This document shows positions 48,800 to 57,790 of a DNA stretch of 64,000 nucleotides, piece by piece; the stretch's first letter is position 1; each line of letters begins with the position of its first letter. The position numbers and the translations under genes are program-made. The notes beneath the pieces are model-generated. The model saw only the letters and a program-made list of their open reading frames with translations. It searched no databases and was not told the origin of the DNA. Origin of the DNA: Delftia acidovorans (GTDB taxonomy: Bacteria; Pseudomonadota; Gammaproteobacteria; Burkholderiales; Burkholderiaceae_C); assembly GCA_031286585.1 (NCBI GenBank), contig JAITUC010000049.1, positions 62,001 to 126,000 of the forward strand, given 5' to 3'.

Positions 48800-49951
48800 A
48801 TGCGCACCGGCCCATTTCCGCTGATTCCCCAAGCCCCGCCTCTGGAAGACACAAAGCAAGGCAGTGCCCTGCCCTCTGCGGGGCTGGAGCCTGCCGCCCA
48901 GCAGGCCGTGCGCGAGTTGCTGCGCGAGGGCGAATCCGCCAATACCAGAAACAGCTACCAGAGTGCGATGCGCTACTGGGCCGCCTGGCATGCGCTGCGT
49001 TTTGAGCGGCAGATGCAACTGCCGCTGAATGTGGCCTGTGTGCTGCAATTCATCATCGACCACGCCCGGCGGCAGACCGGCGCGGGCCTGGCCAGTGAAA
49101 TGCCGGCGCACATGGACCGCGCCCTGGTCGAGGCTGGATACAAGGCCCGCGAAGGCCCCCTGTCGCACAGCACGCTGGTGCACCGCATGGCGGTGCTGTC
49201 CAAGGCCCATCAGGTGCACGGTTTGGCCAACCCCTGCCAGGACGGCGCGGTGCGCGAACTGATGTCGCGCACGCGCAAGGCCTATGCGCGGCGCGGCGAG
49301 CAGCCCGCCAAAAAGGATGCGCTGACGCGCGACTTGCTGGAGCAATTGCTGCAGACCTGCGATGACAGCCTGCGCGGCCGCCGTGACCGCGCCCTGCTGC
49401 TGTTCGCCTGGTCCAGCGGCGGGCGCCGCCGCTCGGAGGTGGCCGGGGCCGACATGCGCCACCTGCGTGCCGTGGGGCCGCAGGAATTCATCTACACGCT
49501 GGCGCACTCCAAGACCAACCAGTCCGGGCGGGATGCGCCCGAGAACCACAAGCCCGTGACCGGACGCGCGGCCCAGGCGCTTGCCGAGTGGCTGCGCGCC
49601 GCCGCCATACAGGAAGGACCGATCTTCCGGCGCATCCGCAAGGGCGGCCATGTGGGCGAGCCCCTGTCGCCGGCTGCCGTGCGCGACATCGTGAAGCAGC
49701 GCTGCGCGCTGGCGGGCGTGGAGGGGGATTTCTCGGCGCATTCCCTGCGCTCGGGCTTTGTGACCGAGGCCGGGCGCCAGAACGTGCCCCTGCCCGACAC
49801 CATGGCGCTGACGGGGCACAGCAGCGTCAATACGGTGCTGGGCTATTTCCGTGCGGATTCCGCGTTGAGCAACCGTGCGGCCCGCCTGCTCGATGCCGGC
49901 GAGGACGATGCGGCCGCCGCCGCGCAAGGCAGCGGCCGGCCGCAATCCTGA
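48800..49951 (+). CDS. tyrosine-type site-specific recombinase
   Basis: A 383-residue recombinase. The N-terminal half (about 40-150) is the SAM-like core-binding domain, the C-terminal half the catalytic domain. Catalytic residues are recognisable: Arg in SSGGRRRSEVAG, His-x-x-Arg in AHSLRSGFVTEAG, His in LTGHSSVNTVLGYF, followed by the candidate Tyr nucleophile there. It is complete. The KfrA-like gene is adjacent and divergent. I see no cargo genes, direct repeats or target-site features, so it may be a resident recombinase or the remains of an element. Confidence 0.87.
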   Translation: MRTGPFPLIPQAPPLEDTKQGSALPSAGLEPAAQQAVRELLREGESANTRNSYQSAMRYWAAWHALRFERQMQLPLNVACVLQFIIDHARRQTGAGLASEMPAHMDRALVEAGYKAREGPLSHSTLVHRMAVLSKAHQVHGLANPCQDGAVRELMSRTRKAYARRGEQPAKKDALTRDLLEQLLQTCDDSLRGRRDRALLLFAWSSGGRRRSEVAGADMRHLRAVGPQEFIYTLAHSKTNQSGRDAPENHKPVTGRAAQALAEWLRAAAIQEGPIFRRIRKGGHVGEPLSPAAVRDIVKQRCALAGVEGDFSAHSLRSGFVTEAGRQNVPLPDTMALTGHSSVNTVLGYFRADSALSNRAARLLDAGEDDAAAAAQGSGRPQS

Positions 49952-49987
49952 GCCGCTGGCTCAAAAGAGCTCGAAAGCTCAGAAAGC

Positions 49988-51049
49988 TCACTCCTGTACC
50001 GAGGTCCGCGTGCCGCTCAGGCCCAGCTTGCGCAGCAGCGTGGTGTCGGCTTCCACATCGGGGTTGCCTGTGACCAGCAGCTTGTCGCCATAGAAGATGG
50101 AATTGGCGCCGGCCATGAAGCACAGGGCCTGCACGGCGTCGCCCAGCTGCTGCCGGCCCGCCGACAGGCGCACGCGCGCCGTGGGCATGGTGATGCGCGC
50201 CACCGCGATCACGCGCACGAAGTCCAGGGGATCGACAGGCTCGCTGTCCGCCAGCGGTGTGCCGGGCACGCGCACCAGGCTGTTGATGGGCACGGATTCG
50301 GGATGGGGATTGAGATTGGCCAGCTGGGCGATCAGGCCAGCGCGGTGCACGGGCGCCTCGCCCATGCCGATGATGCCGCCGCAGCACACGCTGATGCCCG
50401 CGCCGCGCACGGCCTTGAGCGTGTCCAGGCGGTCCTGGTACTGGCGCGTGCTGACCACGTCCTGGTAGTACTCGGGCGCGGTGTCCAGGTTGTGGTTGTA
50501 GTAGTCCAGGCCCGCTTCGCGCAGCGACTGCGCCTGGTGCGGCTGCAGCATGCCCAGCGTGGCGCAGGTCTGCATGCCCAGGCCCTTCACGGCGCCGATC
50601 AGCTCGTTCATCTTCTCGATGTCGCGGTCCTTGGGCGCACGCCAGGCTGCGCCCATGCAAAAGCGCGTGGCGCCCGCATCCTTGGCGGCCTGGGCGGCCC
50701 GCGTGACTTCGTCCACGCTCATGAGTTTTTCCGCCTTGACGCCGGTATCGAACTCGGCCGCCTGCGGGCAGTAGCCGCAGTTCTCGGGACATCCGCCCGT
50801 CTTGACCGACAGCAGCGTGGCCAGCTCGATGTCGCCCGCGGGCCAGTGCTCGCGGTGCACGCTCTGGGCCTGGAACATCAGGTCCATGAAGGGCTTGTCC
50901 AGCAGTTCCTGAATGGCCTGCACGCTCCAGGCGCCGTCAAACGGCAGCGTGTCGCTTTTGGAGGGGCGTGCGTGCCATTGCAATGGGCTGCCGGCCGCAG
51001 GCTGTGCGGGGCTGTCGGAAGTCGTCGGGGCGGTGCTGCAGGCGGTCAT
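49988..51049 (-). CDS. bioB: biotin synthase
   Basis: A 353-residue radical SAM enzyme that inserts sulfur into dethiobiotin. The cluster-binding CPENCGYC places C87, C91 and C94. Other conserved parts are [14 protein letters not shown] and [14 protein letters not shown] prefer the ATG at 51049 since AGGAG lies about six bases before it; the open frame extends upstream without support. No other biotin genes are in the window. It converges with the recombinase gene, 36 bases away. Confidence 0.95.
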   Translation of the reverse strand: MTACSTAPTTSDSPAQPAAGSPLQWHARPSKSDTLPFDGAWSVQAIQELLDKPFMDLMFQAQSVHREHWPAGDIELATLLSVKTGGCPENCGYCPQAAEFDTGVKAEKLMSVDEVTRAAQAAKDAGATRFCMGAAWRAPKDRDIEKMNELIGAVKGLGMQTCATLGMLQPHQAQSLREAGLDYYNHNLDTAPEYYQDVVSTRQYQDRLDTLKAVRGAGISVCCGGIIGMGEAPVHRAGLIAQLANLNPHPESVPINSLVRVPGTPLADSEPVDPLDFVRVIAVARITMPTARVRLSAGRQQLGDAVQALCFMAGANSIFYGDKLLVTGNPDVEADTTLLRKLGLSGTRTSVQE

Positions 51050-51453
51050 CAAAAACTCCTCTGTGGGTCTGCTTTTTTCCATTCTGCTGAGCAAAAAACC
51101 GTCTGGGAATGAAAAAGCCGGCTCCCTGCCAAAAATAGTTGCCACATTTTCAAGGGCTGCAAAAAGAGCGAACTTCGCTTATTTTTGAGCGCTGTTCGCT
51201 GCGTTTTGGCAGAAGTTTTCCTGCCTGCGTGCTTCATGACGCAAGCACGCAGCCATTGGCGGTCAACATCGCTCAATTGTGCGATGCAGGCCGAAAAAGA
51301 TGTGCAAGCGGGCGCAGCCCTTGATTCCCAATACCTGCCAGATGCCTCTCCAAAACGACCACAATGGGTGCCCGCCGTCGCCGCCACGGCGGTTTTCATT
51401 GCCACGGCCCGTTCTTGCACCCGCCTTCCCCCACTTTCCCCAGATTCACCCCG
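51050..51453. other. intergenic region with one strong hairpin
   Basis: No convincing gene between bioB and the helicase start. CTGCGTGCTT (51225-51234) and AAGCACGCAG (51243-51252) form a ten-base-pair hairpin with an eight-base loop. It has no U tract. A role as a regulatory site is possible but unproven. Confidence 0.5.
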
Positions 51454-53433
51454 ATGTCCCTGCGCTCCCTGGAATTTCCCACCGATCACGGCCAACCGCT
51501 GCTGCTGTCGCGCGAGCAGCAGGCCATCCTGGCGCATGAGGGACGTTCGGCCATCGTGGCGGCGCTGGCAGGCGTGGGCAAGACGACCACGCTGGCCTGC
51601 AAGGTGGTTCAGGCCTGTCGCAGCGGCCAGGCCCAGCGCATCCTGGTGCTGGCCTATTCGCGCTCCGGCGTGGCGGCCTTTCACCACCGGCTGCAGCAAC
51701 TGGTGCGCGAGGTGCCGCCCCAGGTACAGATCACCACGGTGGAACGCTGGGCGGCCCAGCAGATCCGCCGCCGCGACCCCGCGGCCCGCTTCCTGACCGA
51801 CCGCGTGGCCCTGCAGGCCCGTGTCCGCGAGGCACATGCAGCGCTGTGCGAGCGTCTGGCCTGGCAGCCCGACCCTTTGTTCGAGCAGCCCGGCGATCTG
51901 GATCTGGACGCCTTCTGGGACTTCAACCTCAGCGCCAAGAAATCATTGCTGCCCCAGCGCCTGGCCGAGGAAGGCATGGGTCTGGCCAGTTTCTGCGAGG
52001 AGTATTTGCTCGACTACCGCATGGCCGGCCTGTTCTTCGAGTACGAGCGCCGCCGCATCGACCACTGCGGCGACCCGCTGTACTACGCCGAAGGCGACTG
52101 CAGCCATGCACTGGCCAGCGACGCCCTGCAAGGCCAGGCGCTGGACCTGCCGCGCTACGACCTGGTGGTGTTCGACGAGATGCATGACCTGGACCCGGCC
52201 TCTCTGCAGCTGCTGCGCGCCCTGGTCGGAACCAGCGGCTGCGCCTTTCTGGGCGCAGGCGACTTCAACCAGCACATCGAGGCACAGGCCTGGTCCGTGT
52301 TCCGCGACAAGCTCCACCAGCTCGATGACTTCCTGCCCCAGGCCACGGCCACGCTGGCGCTGACCCAGTCGCGGCGCTTTGGCCCGCAGATCGCCAAGGC
52401 GGTCAATGTGCTGTTCAACGTCGGCCTGGCTGCGGCGCCCACGCGCTTCAGCACCGTGCAGCAACTGCAACACGCGGATGACGGTCAGTGCATTGACCAG
52501 TTGCTGCAGATCCAGGCCGGTCTGGCGCGCGGCACGCCGACGGCGGCGCCGGGCGAGCCGCCGTCGTCGGGCGCGCGCAATCCCTCGCTGACCGTGATCC
52601 TGCGCCATGAGCAAGATGCCTGCGCGCTGGAGTGGGCCATCCACCGCGCCGGCAAGTCCGCCAGCTTCTACGGCTTCAAGCGCTTTTACCTGCAGCGCGA
52701 GATTGCCCTGCTGCTGGGCCTTTGCTACGCACATGGCATGCAGGCGCTGTCATGGAAGGCCGAGGTCAGCGTGCTGGGCAGCGAGATCCTGGCGGCCTTT
52801 GTGGAAGGTGCGCTTTTCTACGGCAAGGGCAGCGTGGATGGTGCCGACATGGCCGATCCATCAAGCCGCCATACGCTGGCCCAGCGCATGGCGGGCGAGA
52901 TGCTGCATAACCCGCAGATCATCTGGCGATTTCTGGGCAACCAGTCCAGCCTGCAGGGCGGGCAACGCAACTTCCAGGCCTTCGGCAGCTTTTTGCAGCT
53001 GCCCCTGGCGCTTCAGTCAAACGCACGCAGCCTGCTGGAGCAGGCCGATGTGTGGGGCCTTTTTGCCGGCGTGGCCCTGTCGCAGGCCCAGACGGCGGCC
53101 TTGCGTCAGCGCGTGAAGGCTTTCATGGATTCGGTGGCTGGCATGACCGTGCCCGACATGCTGGCCCAGGTGGCCGCCATGGCCACGCGCTTCGAACGAA
53201 CCGTGCGGGCCGAGCGCGGCTTCGACTTTCATCTGAGCACCATCGAGGAAGCCAAGGGCAAGGAATACGAGCATGTCGCCCTGCCCTTCATGGAGCCAGG
53301 CCGCTTTCCGGCATCGGCCCCGCACGCGCTGGCCTTTCTGGAGCGCAACCGCCTGTACGTGGCCATGACGCGCGCCCGAAAAAGGCTGTGGCTGCTGGAG
53401 CATGCCGAGCGGCGCGTCCAGCCTTTCGCCTGA
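51454..53433 (+). CDS. UvrD-family superfamily I DNA helicase
   Basis: About 659 residues with UvrD/Rep motifs in order: Walker A AGVGKTTT (K43), motif II VVFDEMHDLDP, motif III region FLGAGDFNQHI, LTQSRRF, and C-terminal motif VI NRLYVAMTRARKRLWLLE. This marks an ATP-driven single-strand translocase or helicase. It is shorter than UvrD and lacks a recognisable nuclease domain. The start at 51454 follows MSLRSLEF; an extended frame upstream is unlikely. It is isolated between bioB and a VOC gene. Role in repair is inferred. Confidence 0.87.
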   Translation: MSLRSLEFPTDHGQPLLLSREQQAILAHEGRSAIVAALAGVGKTTTLACKVVQACRSGQAQRILVLAYSRSGVAAFHHRLQQLVREVPPQVQITTVERWAAQQIRRRDPAARFLTDRVALQARVREAHAALCERLAWQPDPLFEQPGDLDLDAFWDFNLSAKKSLLPQRLAEEGMGLASFCEEYLLDYRMAGLFFEYERRRIDHCGDPLYYAEGDCSHALASDALQGQALDLPRYDLVVFDEMHDLDPASLQLLRALVGTSGCAFLGAGDFNQHIEAQAWSVFRDKLHQLDDFLPQATATLALTQSRRFGPQIAKAVNVLFNVGLAAAPTRFSTVQQLQHADDGQCIDQLLQIQAGLARGTPTAAPGEPPSSGARNPSLTVILRHEQDACALEWAIHRAGKSASFYGFKRFYLQREIALLLGLCYAHGMQALSWKAEVSVLGSEILAAFVEGALFYGKGSVDGADMADPSSRHTLAQRMAGEMLHNPQIIWRFLGNQSSLQGGQRNFQAFGSFLQLPLALQSNARSLLEQADVWGLFAGVALSQAQTAALRQRVKAFMDSVAGMTVPDMLAQVAAMATRFERTVRAERGFDFHLSTIEEAKGKEYEHVALPFMEPGRFPASAPHALAFLERNRLYVAMTRARKRLWLLEHAERRVQPFA

Positions 53434-53440
53434 AGGCGCC

Positions 53441-53911
53441 TCAGCCCAGGGCGGCGATCACCTCGGCCGGCGCCTGTACCAGCTCGATCAGCACGCCCTC
53501 GCCAGCGATCGGAAACTCGTCATTGCTCTTGGGGTGCAGAAAGCAGATGTCGTAGCCGGCCGCGCCCTTGCGGATGCCGCCGGGCGCAAAGCGCACGCCC
53601 TGCTCCGTCAGCCACTGCACGGCCAGCGGCAGGTCGTCGATCCACAGGCCGATATGGTTCAGCGGCGTGGTGTGGACTGCGGGCTTCCTGTCGATGTCCA
53701 GCGGCTGCATGATGTCCACCTCCACCTTGTGCGCGCCCTGGCCCATGGCCAGGATGTCTTCGTCCACGTTCTCGCGCTCGCTCTGGAATGTGCCGGTCTG
53801 TGTCAAGCCCAGCATGTCCACCCACAGGCGCTTCATGCGCTGCTTGTCGGTGCCGCCGATGGCCACCTGCTGTATGCCCAGAACCCGGAAAGGACGCTGT
53901 TCGCTTGCCAC
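53441..53911 (-). CDS. VOC (glyoxalase/bleomycin-resistance) family protein
   Basis: A 156-residue two-motif VOC protein. Metal ligands are a candidate His (NHIGLWIDD) and a late Glu (VLIELVQ). The first-module His is replaced by Gln (GIQQVAIGG). GTG at 53911 has AGGAG upstream. Family members act on small metabolites such as lactoylglutathione, methylmalonyl-CoA or aromatic rings; the substrate here is unknown. It converges closely with the helicase gene. Confidence 0.78.
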   Translation of the reverse strand: MASEQRPFRVLGIQQVAIGGTDKQRMKRLWVDMLGLTQTGTFQSERENVDEDILAMGQGAHKVEVDIMQPLDIDRKPAVHTTPLNHIGLWIDDLPLAVQWLTEQGVRFAPGGIRKGAAGYDICFLHPKSNDEFPIAGEGVLIELVQAPAEVIAALG

Positions 53912-53988
53912 TGTCTCACTCCTGTTGATTTATGAAGAATCACATTGTGGAGCCAATCCGCAAGGCCGCAGCCCATCGCACAGGTGGC

Positions 53989-54831
53989 TCAGAACTCCCC
54001 CAGCACCCAGCCGCTGATCACCGCAAAGTACTCGCGCAGCCAGGCGTTGGCGCGGATCGTCGCGGGCGTGGGCGCACCCACGGTAAAGGCCTGGCCGTAG
54101 CCGCTGCGCTCGGCTATCCAGCCGGCGCGCAGGGTGTGGAAGTCGCTGGTGACGATGGCGATTGCCGCCTGCGGCCCCACCCCGCGCGCCTGCAGCAGGG
54201 GCAGGCTCCAGGCCAGGTTCAGCGCCGTGCTGGTGCTGCGCTCCTCCATCAGCAGGCGCTCGGGCGGCAGGCCGTGGCGCTGCTGCAGATAGCGCGCCAT
54301 GATGGCGCCCTCGCTCTCGCTTTCGCCAAAGTCCACCCCGCCGCTGGTGAGCACCAGCGCCTTGGGCTGGCGGGCGGCCAGCTCGGCAGCGCGGTCCAGC
54401 CGCTGGGCCAGCGTGAGCGACGGCTGGCCGTCACGCGTGGCACTGCCCAGCACCACGATGGCCTGCACCGGCTGGTCCGGTGGCAGCCCGGAGGAAGCGG
54501 ACAGCAGATACGCCCAGAACGCCAGCAGGCTGACCAGCCACATCGCCAGCGCCGCCCAGCCCAGCCGCCAGGCGCGCCGCAGCCAGGCATTGGCGCGCAG
54601 CCTGCGTGCAATGCCCGCGTGGCACCAGCTGCAGGCAATGAACAGCACACCCAGTGCCGCAGGCAGGGTCACGCCGAGGTTGAACATGCCGCGTGCCATC
54701 AGCACCAGGGCATCGCCCAGCAGCGCGGTGCCTGCCAACAGGCCCAGCCACTGCAAAGGCCCCAGCCGCCTGCGGCCTGCAGCGGCGGTGCGCCGGACCA
54801 GCGGCCCGGGCGCGGGAGGGAGCTTGTGCAA
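53989..54831 (-). CDS. YdcF/ElyC-like DUF218 membrane protein
   Basis: About 280 residues. Two or three membrane segments (about 25-75 and 95-120) precede a DUF218 domain (about 130-280) with VQAIVVLGSATRDGQP, MEERSTSTALNLAWS and VTSDFHTLRAGWI, typical of envelope-associated YdcF/ElyC proteins. The frame is open far upstream but overlaps the lectin gene; the likely start is TTG at 54831, eight bases after that gene ends, with GAGG before it. Start codon choice is uncertain. Function in the envelope is inferred. Confidence 0.68.
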   Translation of the reverse strand: MHKLPPAPGPLVRRTAAAGRRRLGPLQWLGLLAGTALLGDALVLMARGMFNLGVTLPAALGVLFIACSWCHAGIARRLRANAWLRRAWRLGWAALAMWLVSLLAFWAYLLSASSGLPPDQPVQAIVVLGSATRDGQPSLTLAQRLDRAAELAARQPKALVLTSGGVDFGESESEGAIMARYLQQRHGLPPERLLMEERSTSTALNLAWSLPLLQARGVGPQAAIAIVTSDFHTLRAGWIAERSGYGQAFTVGAPTPATIRANAWLREYFAVISGWVLGEF

Positions 54832-54839
54832 CAGCGTCC

Positions 54840-55676
54840 TCAGTCCCAACGCTGGTTCGGGCCGCCGGAGCAGGACCAGACGATCACGGGTTGGCCGGGA
54901 CGGGCATTGCCGCCCTCGATGTCCAGGCACTTGTTGGCAAAACGGCTGCGGATCTGGCCACGGCTCCAGTCCCATTTCTGGTTGGGCTGGTTGCGGCATT
55001 GCCAGGCAATCACCCGCGCTCCATTGCGGGTGTTGCCATCGGCCACGTCCAGGCACAGGTCGCCCACACGCATCTCGCCATCACGCGTCAACGTGAAGCG
55101 CTGGTTCTCACCGCCGCTGCAGTGGTAGACGATGAGCCCGTTGCCCGGGCGAAGGCCACCGGATATATCCAGGCACAGCCCGTTCTGGCCGCGAACCTCC
55201 CGCCCGCCCCACGAGGGATAGCCGGGCTGCTGGCCCGGGTAGCCCGGGTAGCGGTCATCGTTCCACTGGTCCTCGCGATCGCGCTCGCGGTCCTTGTCGC
55301 GCTTGTTCGCCAAAATGGCGGCGCCTGCAATGGCTGCCACGGCGGCACCGGCGATCCATGCGCCCGTGTTGTCGCTCCCGCCTTCCTGGCCCTGCGCGCC
55401 CTGGGGCAGGCCGGTCAGGATGCGGAAACGCCCGCCGCAACCGTCCTTGACCCACATCTCCCGGCGGCCCAGGTCGTAGCCCCAGTTGCGGTTGTAGCTG
55501 CAGTTGCCGGCCACGGTCTCGACCAGTTGAACCTGCTGCGCGTCGTCGGGCAGGCTGTAGGTCTGGTAGCGGCCATTGGACATGAGTTGCACCGTCTCTT
55601 CGCCCGCAAGCGCAGGCACGGCCGGAGCAATGAAGCTGCTGGCCAGCAGGACGGAAATGCATTTCTTGATTTGCAT
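54840..55676 (-). CDS. DUF3011 and ricin-type beta-trefoil lectin protein
   Basis: About 278 residues with a signal peptide (MQIKKCISVLLASS...VPALA, residues 1-24). Residues 25-90 resemble DUF3011 (VQLMSNGRYQTYSLPDD, WGYDLGRREMW, CGGRFRI). A short Gly/charged linker with a possible membrane-like Ala run follows, then a ricin-B beta-trefoil (about 155-278) with three repeats ending NQRFTL, NQKWDW and NQRWD. Trefoils bind glycans. It is exported and probably binds sugar. The ATG at 55676 begins exactly at the signal peptide. It lies just before the YdcF gene. Confidence 0.8.
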   Translation of the reverse strand: MQIKKCISVLLASSFIAPAVPALAGEETVQLMSNGRYQTYSLPDDAQQVQLVETVAGNCSYNRNWGYDLGRREMWVKDGCGGRFRILTGLPQGAQGQEGGSDNTGAWIAGAAVAAIAGAAILANKRDKDRERDREDQWNDDRYPGYPGQQPGYPSWGGREVRGQNGLCLDISGGLRPGNGLIVYHCSGGENQRFTLTRDGEMRVGDLCLDVADGNTRNGARVIAWQCRNQPNQKWDWSRGQIRSRFANKCLDIEGGNARPGQPVIVWSCSGGPNQRWD

Positions 55677-55832
55677 GGGATTTCTCGGGCTGCGTTGATC
55701 TGAGGGACGGCTACGCGCGGCAACCGGCCCTCTCTTGCAGGCCCAGAATGCAACCACCGCCTCTTTCCAGGCTGTGGAGTTTAGCCAAGCAATTTGTAGG
55801 ATTGCGCCAGATTCTGGCAAGGCTGGCTCAAA

Positions 55833-56597
55833 TCATTGCCTGTTGAATCCCGCCACCCCGGCGCGGAACTCCGCACTGCCATACACCGCCGACACCAGAT
55901 CCTCATCCTCCAGCCGCTGCTCCACGACGATGCGCCTCAGGCTTTCCTTGACCGCTGACTGCGTGGTGGCCGACAAGGACATGAGCCGCTCGGCCAGCGC
56001 CTGTGCCTGGGCTTGCAACTGATCTGCCGGCACCACCGCATGCGCAAATCCGCACACCTCGGCCTGCTCGGCTGACAGGTAGTCCGCCAGCAGCAGCATG
56101 CGCTTGACGCGTGGCACGCCCAGGCTGGCCACCAGGCGAGCGATGTTGCGTGATGACAGCGTGTTGGACAGCGTCTTGGCAATCGGCGCACCGAAGCGCG
56201 AGCCTGTGCTGCAGATGCGGAAATCGCAGGCCGTGGCCAGGGCCAGGCCGCCGCCGACGGCCCAGCCGTCGATGACGGCGATGGTGGGCACGGCGATGCG
56301 CTCCACGGCGTCGATCACGCGCTCCACGAAGGCTTCATAGGCAATGCCTTGCTGGCCGTCATGGAAGTCCTTGAAGCAGGCGATGTCCGTGCCCGAGATG
56401 AAGGATTTGCCGCCCGCGCCGCGCAGCATCACGCAGCGGACGGCCGGGTCGGCCTGGCAGCGCTCCAGGGCCGTGAGCAAGGCCTCGTACATGGGCATGC
56501 TCATGGCGTTGTGGCGTTCGGGGCGGTCGATCAGGATCTCGGCCGCGCCCCAGGGGTGAACGGCCAGCGCCACGGATTCATGCAGGGCCGTGCTCAT
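55833..56597 (-). CDS. enoyl-CoA hydratase/isomerase family protein
   Basis: The 254-residue crotonase-fold enzyme has oxyanion-hole motifs KSFISGTDI (about 64-72) and DGWAVGGGLALA (about 108-119). The catalytic Glu usual in FGAPE-type loops appears absent (FGAPIAKTLSNTL), so it may be an isomerase, lyase or variant rather than a classic hydratase. It starts inside the overlap (ATGA) with the CoA-transferase stop. It probably acts on the CoA ester formed by that enzyme. Substrate unknown. Confidence 0.86.
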   Translation of the reverse strand: MSTALHESVALAVHPWGAAEILIDRPERHNAMSMPMYEALLTALERCQADPAVRCVMLRGAGGKSFISGTDIACFKDFHDGQQGIAYEAFVERVIDAVERIAVPTIAVIDGWAVGGGLALATACDFRICSTGSRFGAPIAKTLSNTLSSRNIARLVASLGVPRVKRMLLLADYLSAEQAEVCGFAHAVVPADQLQAQAQALAERLMSLSATTQSAVKESLRRIVVEQRLEDEDLVSAVYGSAEFRAGVAGFNRQ

Positions 56598-57781
56598 GCG
56601 GCGGCCTTCAGTGCCTGGAGTTCGGCCATGATTTCCGCGTTGTGCTCGCCCAGCAGCGGCGGATGGCGGCGTACCTGCTGGGGCGTGCCGAGCATCTTGA
56701 CGGGAAAGCCGATGTTCTTGACCTTACCTTCGATGGGATGGTCGATCTCCATGCACATGCCGCGGTGCTGGCCGTGTTCGCCCTCGAAGGCCTGCGGATA
56801 GGTGAGCAGCGGGCCTGCGGGAATGCCAGCCTCCAGCATGCGGTCCACCCAGTCGGCGCTGTCGTGATGGGCAAACTCCGCTTCCAGCGCCTCTATCAAT
56901 GCCTCCCGGTGCCTGAGGCGCAGCGCCACGGTGGCGTAGTGCGGGTGTTCCACCAGGTCCGCGCGCTCGATCAGCGCGCACAGCCTGGCCCAGAGTTTCT
57001 GATTGGTGGCGCCCATGACGAAGTAGCCGTCGCGCGCCTTCACGGCCTGGTAGGGGGCGCTCATCTTGTTGCTGGTGCCCAGCGGCGCGGGCGGCACGCC
57101 CGTGCCCCAGTATTCGGACATGTCCCAGATCGAGAAAGCCATGGCCGAGTCGAACAGCGAGGCGTCTATGTGCTGGCCCTGCCCTGTCTTCTGTGCGCCG
57201 ATGTAGGCGGCCAGCAGTCCGTAGGTGGCGAACAGTGCGCAACCGATGTCGGCCACGGGCACGCCGGCCTTGACGGGTTTCTCTCCCTTGTAGCCGGTGA
57301 CGCTCATCACGCCCGACATGGCCTGGGCCATGAGGTCGAACCCCGGCCGCTGTGCCCAGGGACCGCTCTGGCCGAAGCCCGAGATGCTGACATAGACGAT
57401 GCGCGGGTTGATTCGGCGAATGCTTTCGTAGTCGATCTTCAGGCGCTGGATCACGCCTGGCCGGTAGTTCTCGACGATGACATCGGCTGTCGTGGCCAGC
57501 TGGTAGAAGGCCTCGCGCCCCTCCTCGCTCTTGAGGTCCAGCGTCAGCGACCGCTTGTTGCGGTTCATGTTCAGAAAGCCCATGCTGTCCGGACCCTTCA
57601 TCTTGAAGCCCATGGCGCCGCGCGTCTGGTCGCCGGTGCCCGGAGGCTCGACCTTGATGACATCGGCGCCCAGGTCGGCCAGCAGCATGCAGGCAAATGG
57701 GCCGGCCATGACCTGGCTGACGTCGAGCACGCGGATGCCTTGCAGGGGCAGTTGCAGCGGGTTGGATTGGGGATTGCTCAT
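56594..57781 (-). CDS. CaiB/BaiF family CoA-transferase (class III)
   Basis: A 395-residue family III CoA-transferase. The N-terminal GIRVLDVSQVMAGPFACMLLAD and ADVIKVEPPGTGDQTRG regions are standard, and the mechanism uses an Asp near FDLMAQAMSG. It activates an organic acid by transferring CoA. It precedes the enoyl-CoA hydratase-like gene with a four-base overlap and follows the Bug gene by nine bases. The trio looks like uptake, activation and one transformation step for a carboxylate. Substrate not evident. Confidence 0.92.
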   Translation of the reverse strand: MSNPQSNPLQLPLQGIRVLDVSQVMAGPFACMLLADLGADVIKVEPPGTGDQTRGAMGFKMKGPDSMGFLNMNRNKRSLTLDLKSEEGREAFYQLATTADVIVENYRPGVIQRLKIDYESIRRINPRIVYVSISGFGQSGPWAQRPGFDLMAQAMSGVMSVTGYKGEKPVKAGVPVADIGCALFATYGLLAAYIGAQKTGQGQHIDASLFDSAMAFSIWDMSEYWGTGVPPAPLGTSNKMSAPYQAVKARDGYFVMGATNQKLWARLCALIERADLVEHPHYATVALRLRHREALIEALEAEFAHHDSADWVDRMLEAGIPAGPLLTYPQAFEGEHGQHRGMCMEIDHPIEGKVKNIGFPVKMLGTPQQVRRHPPLLGEHNAEIMAELQALKAAA

Positions 57782-57790
57782 GCCGGGTCC

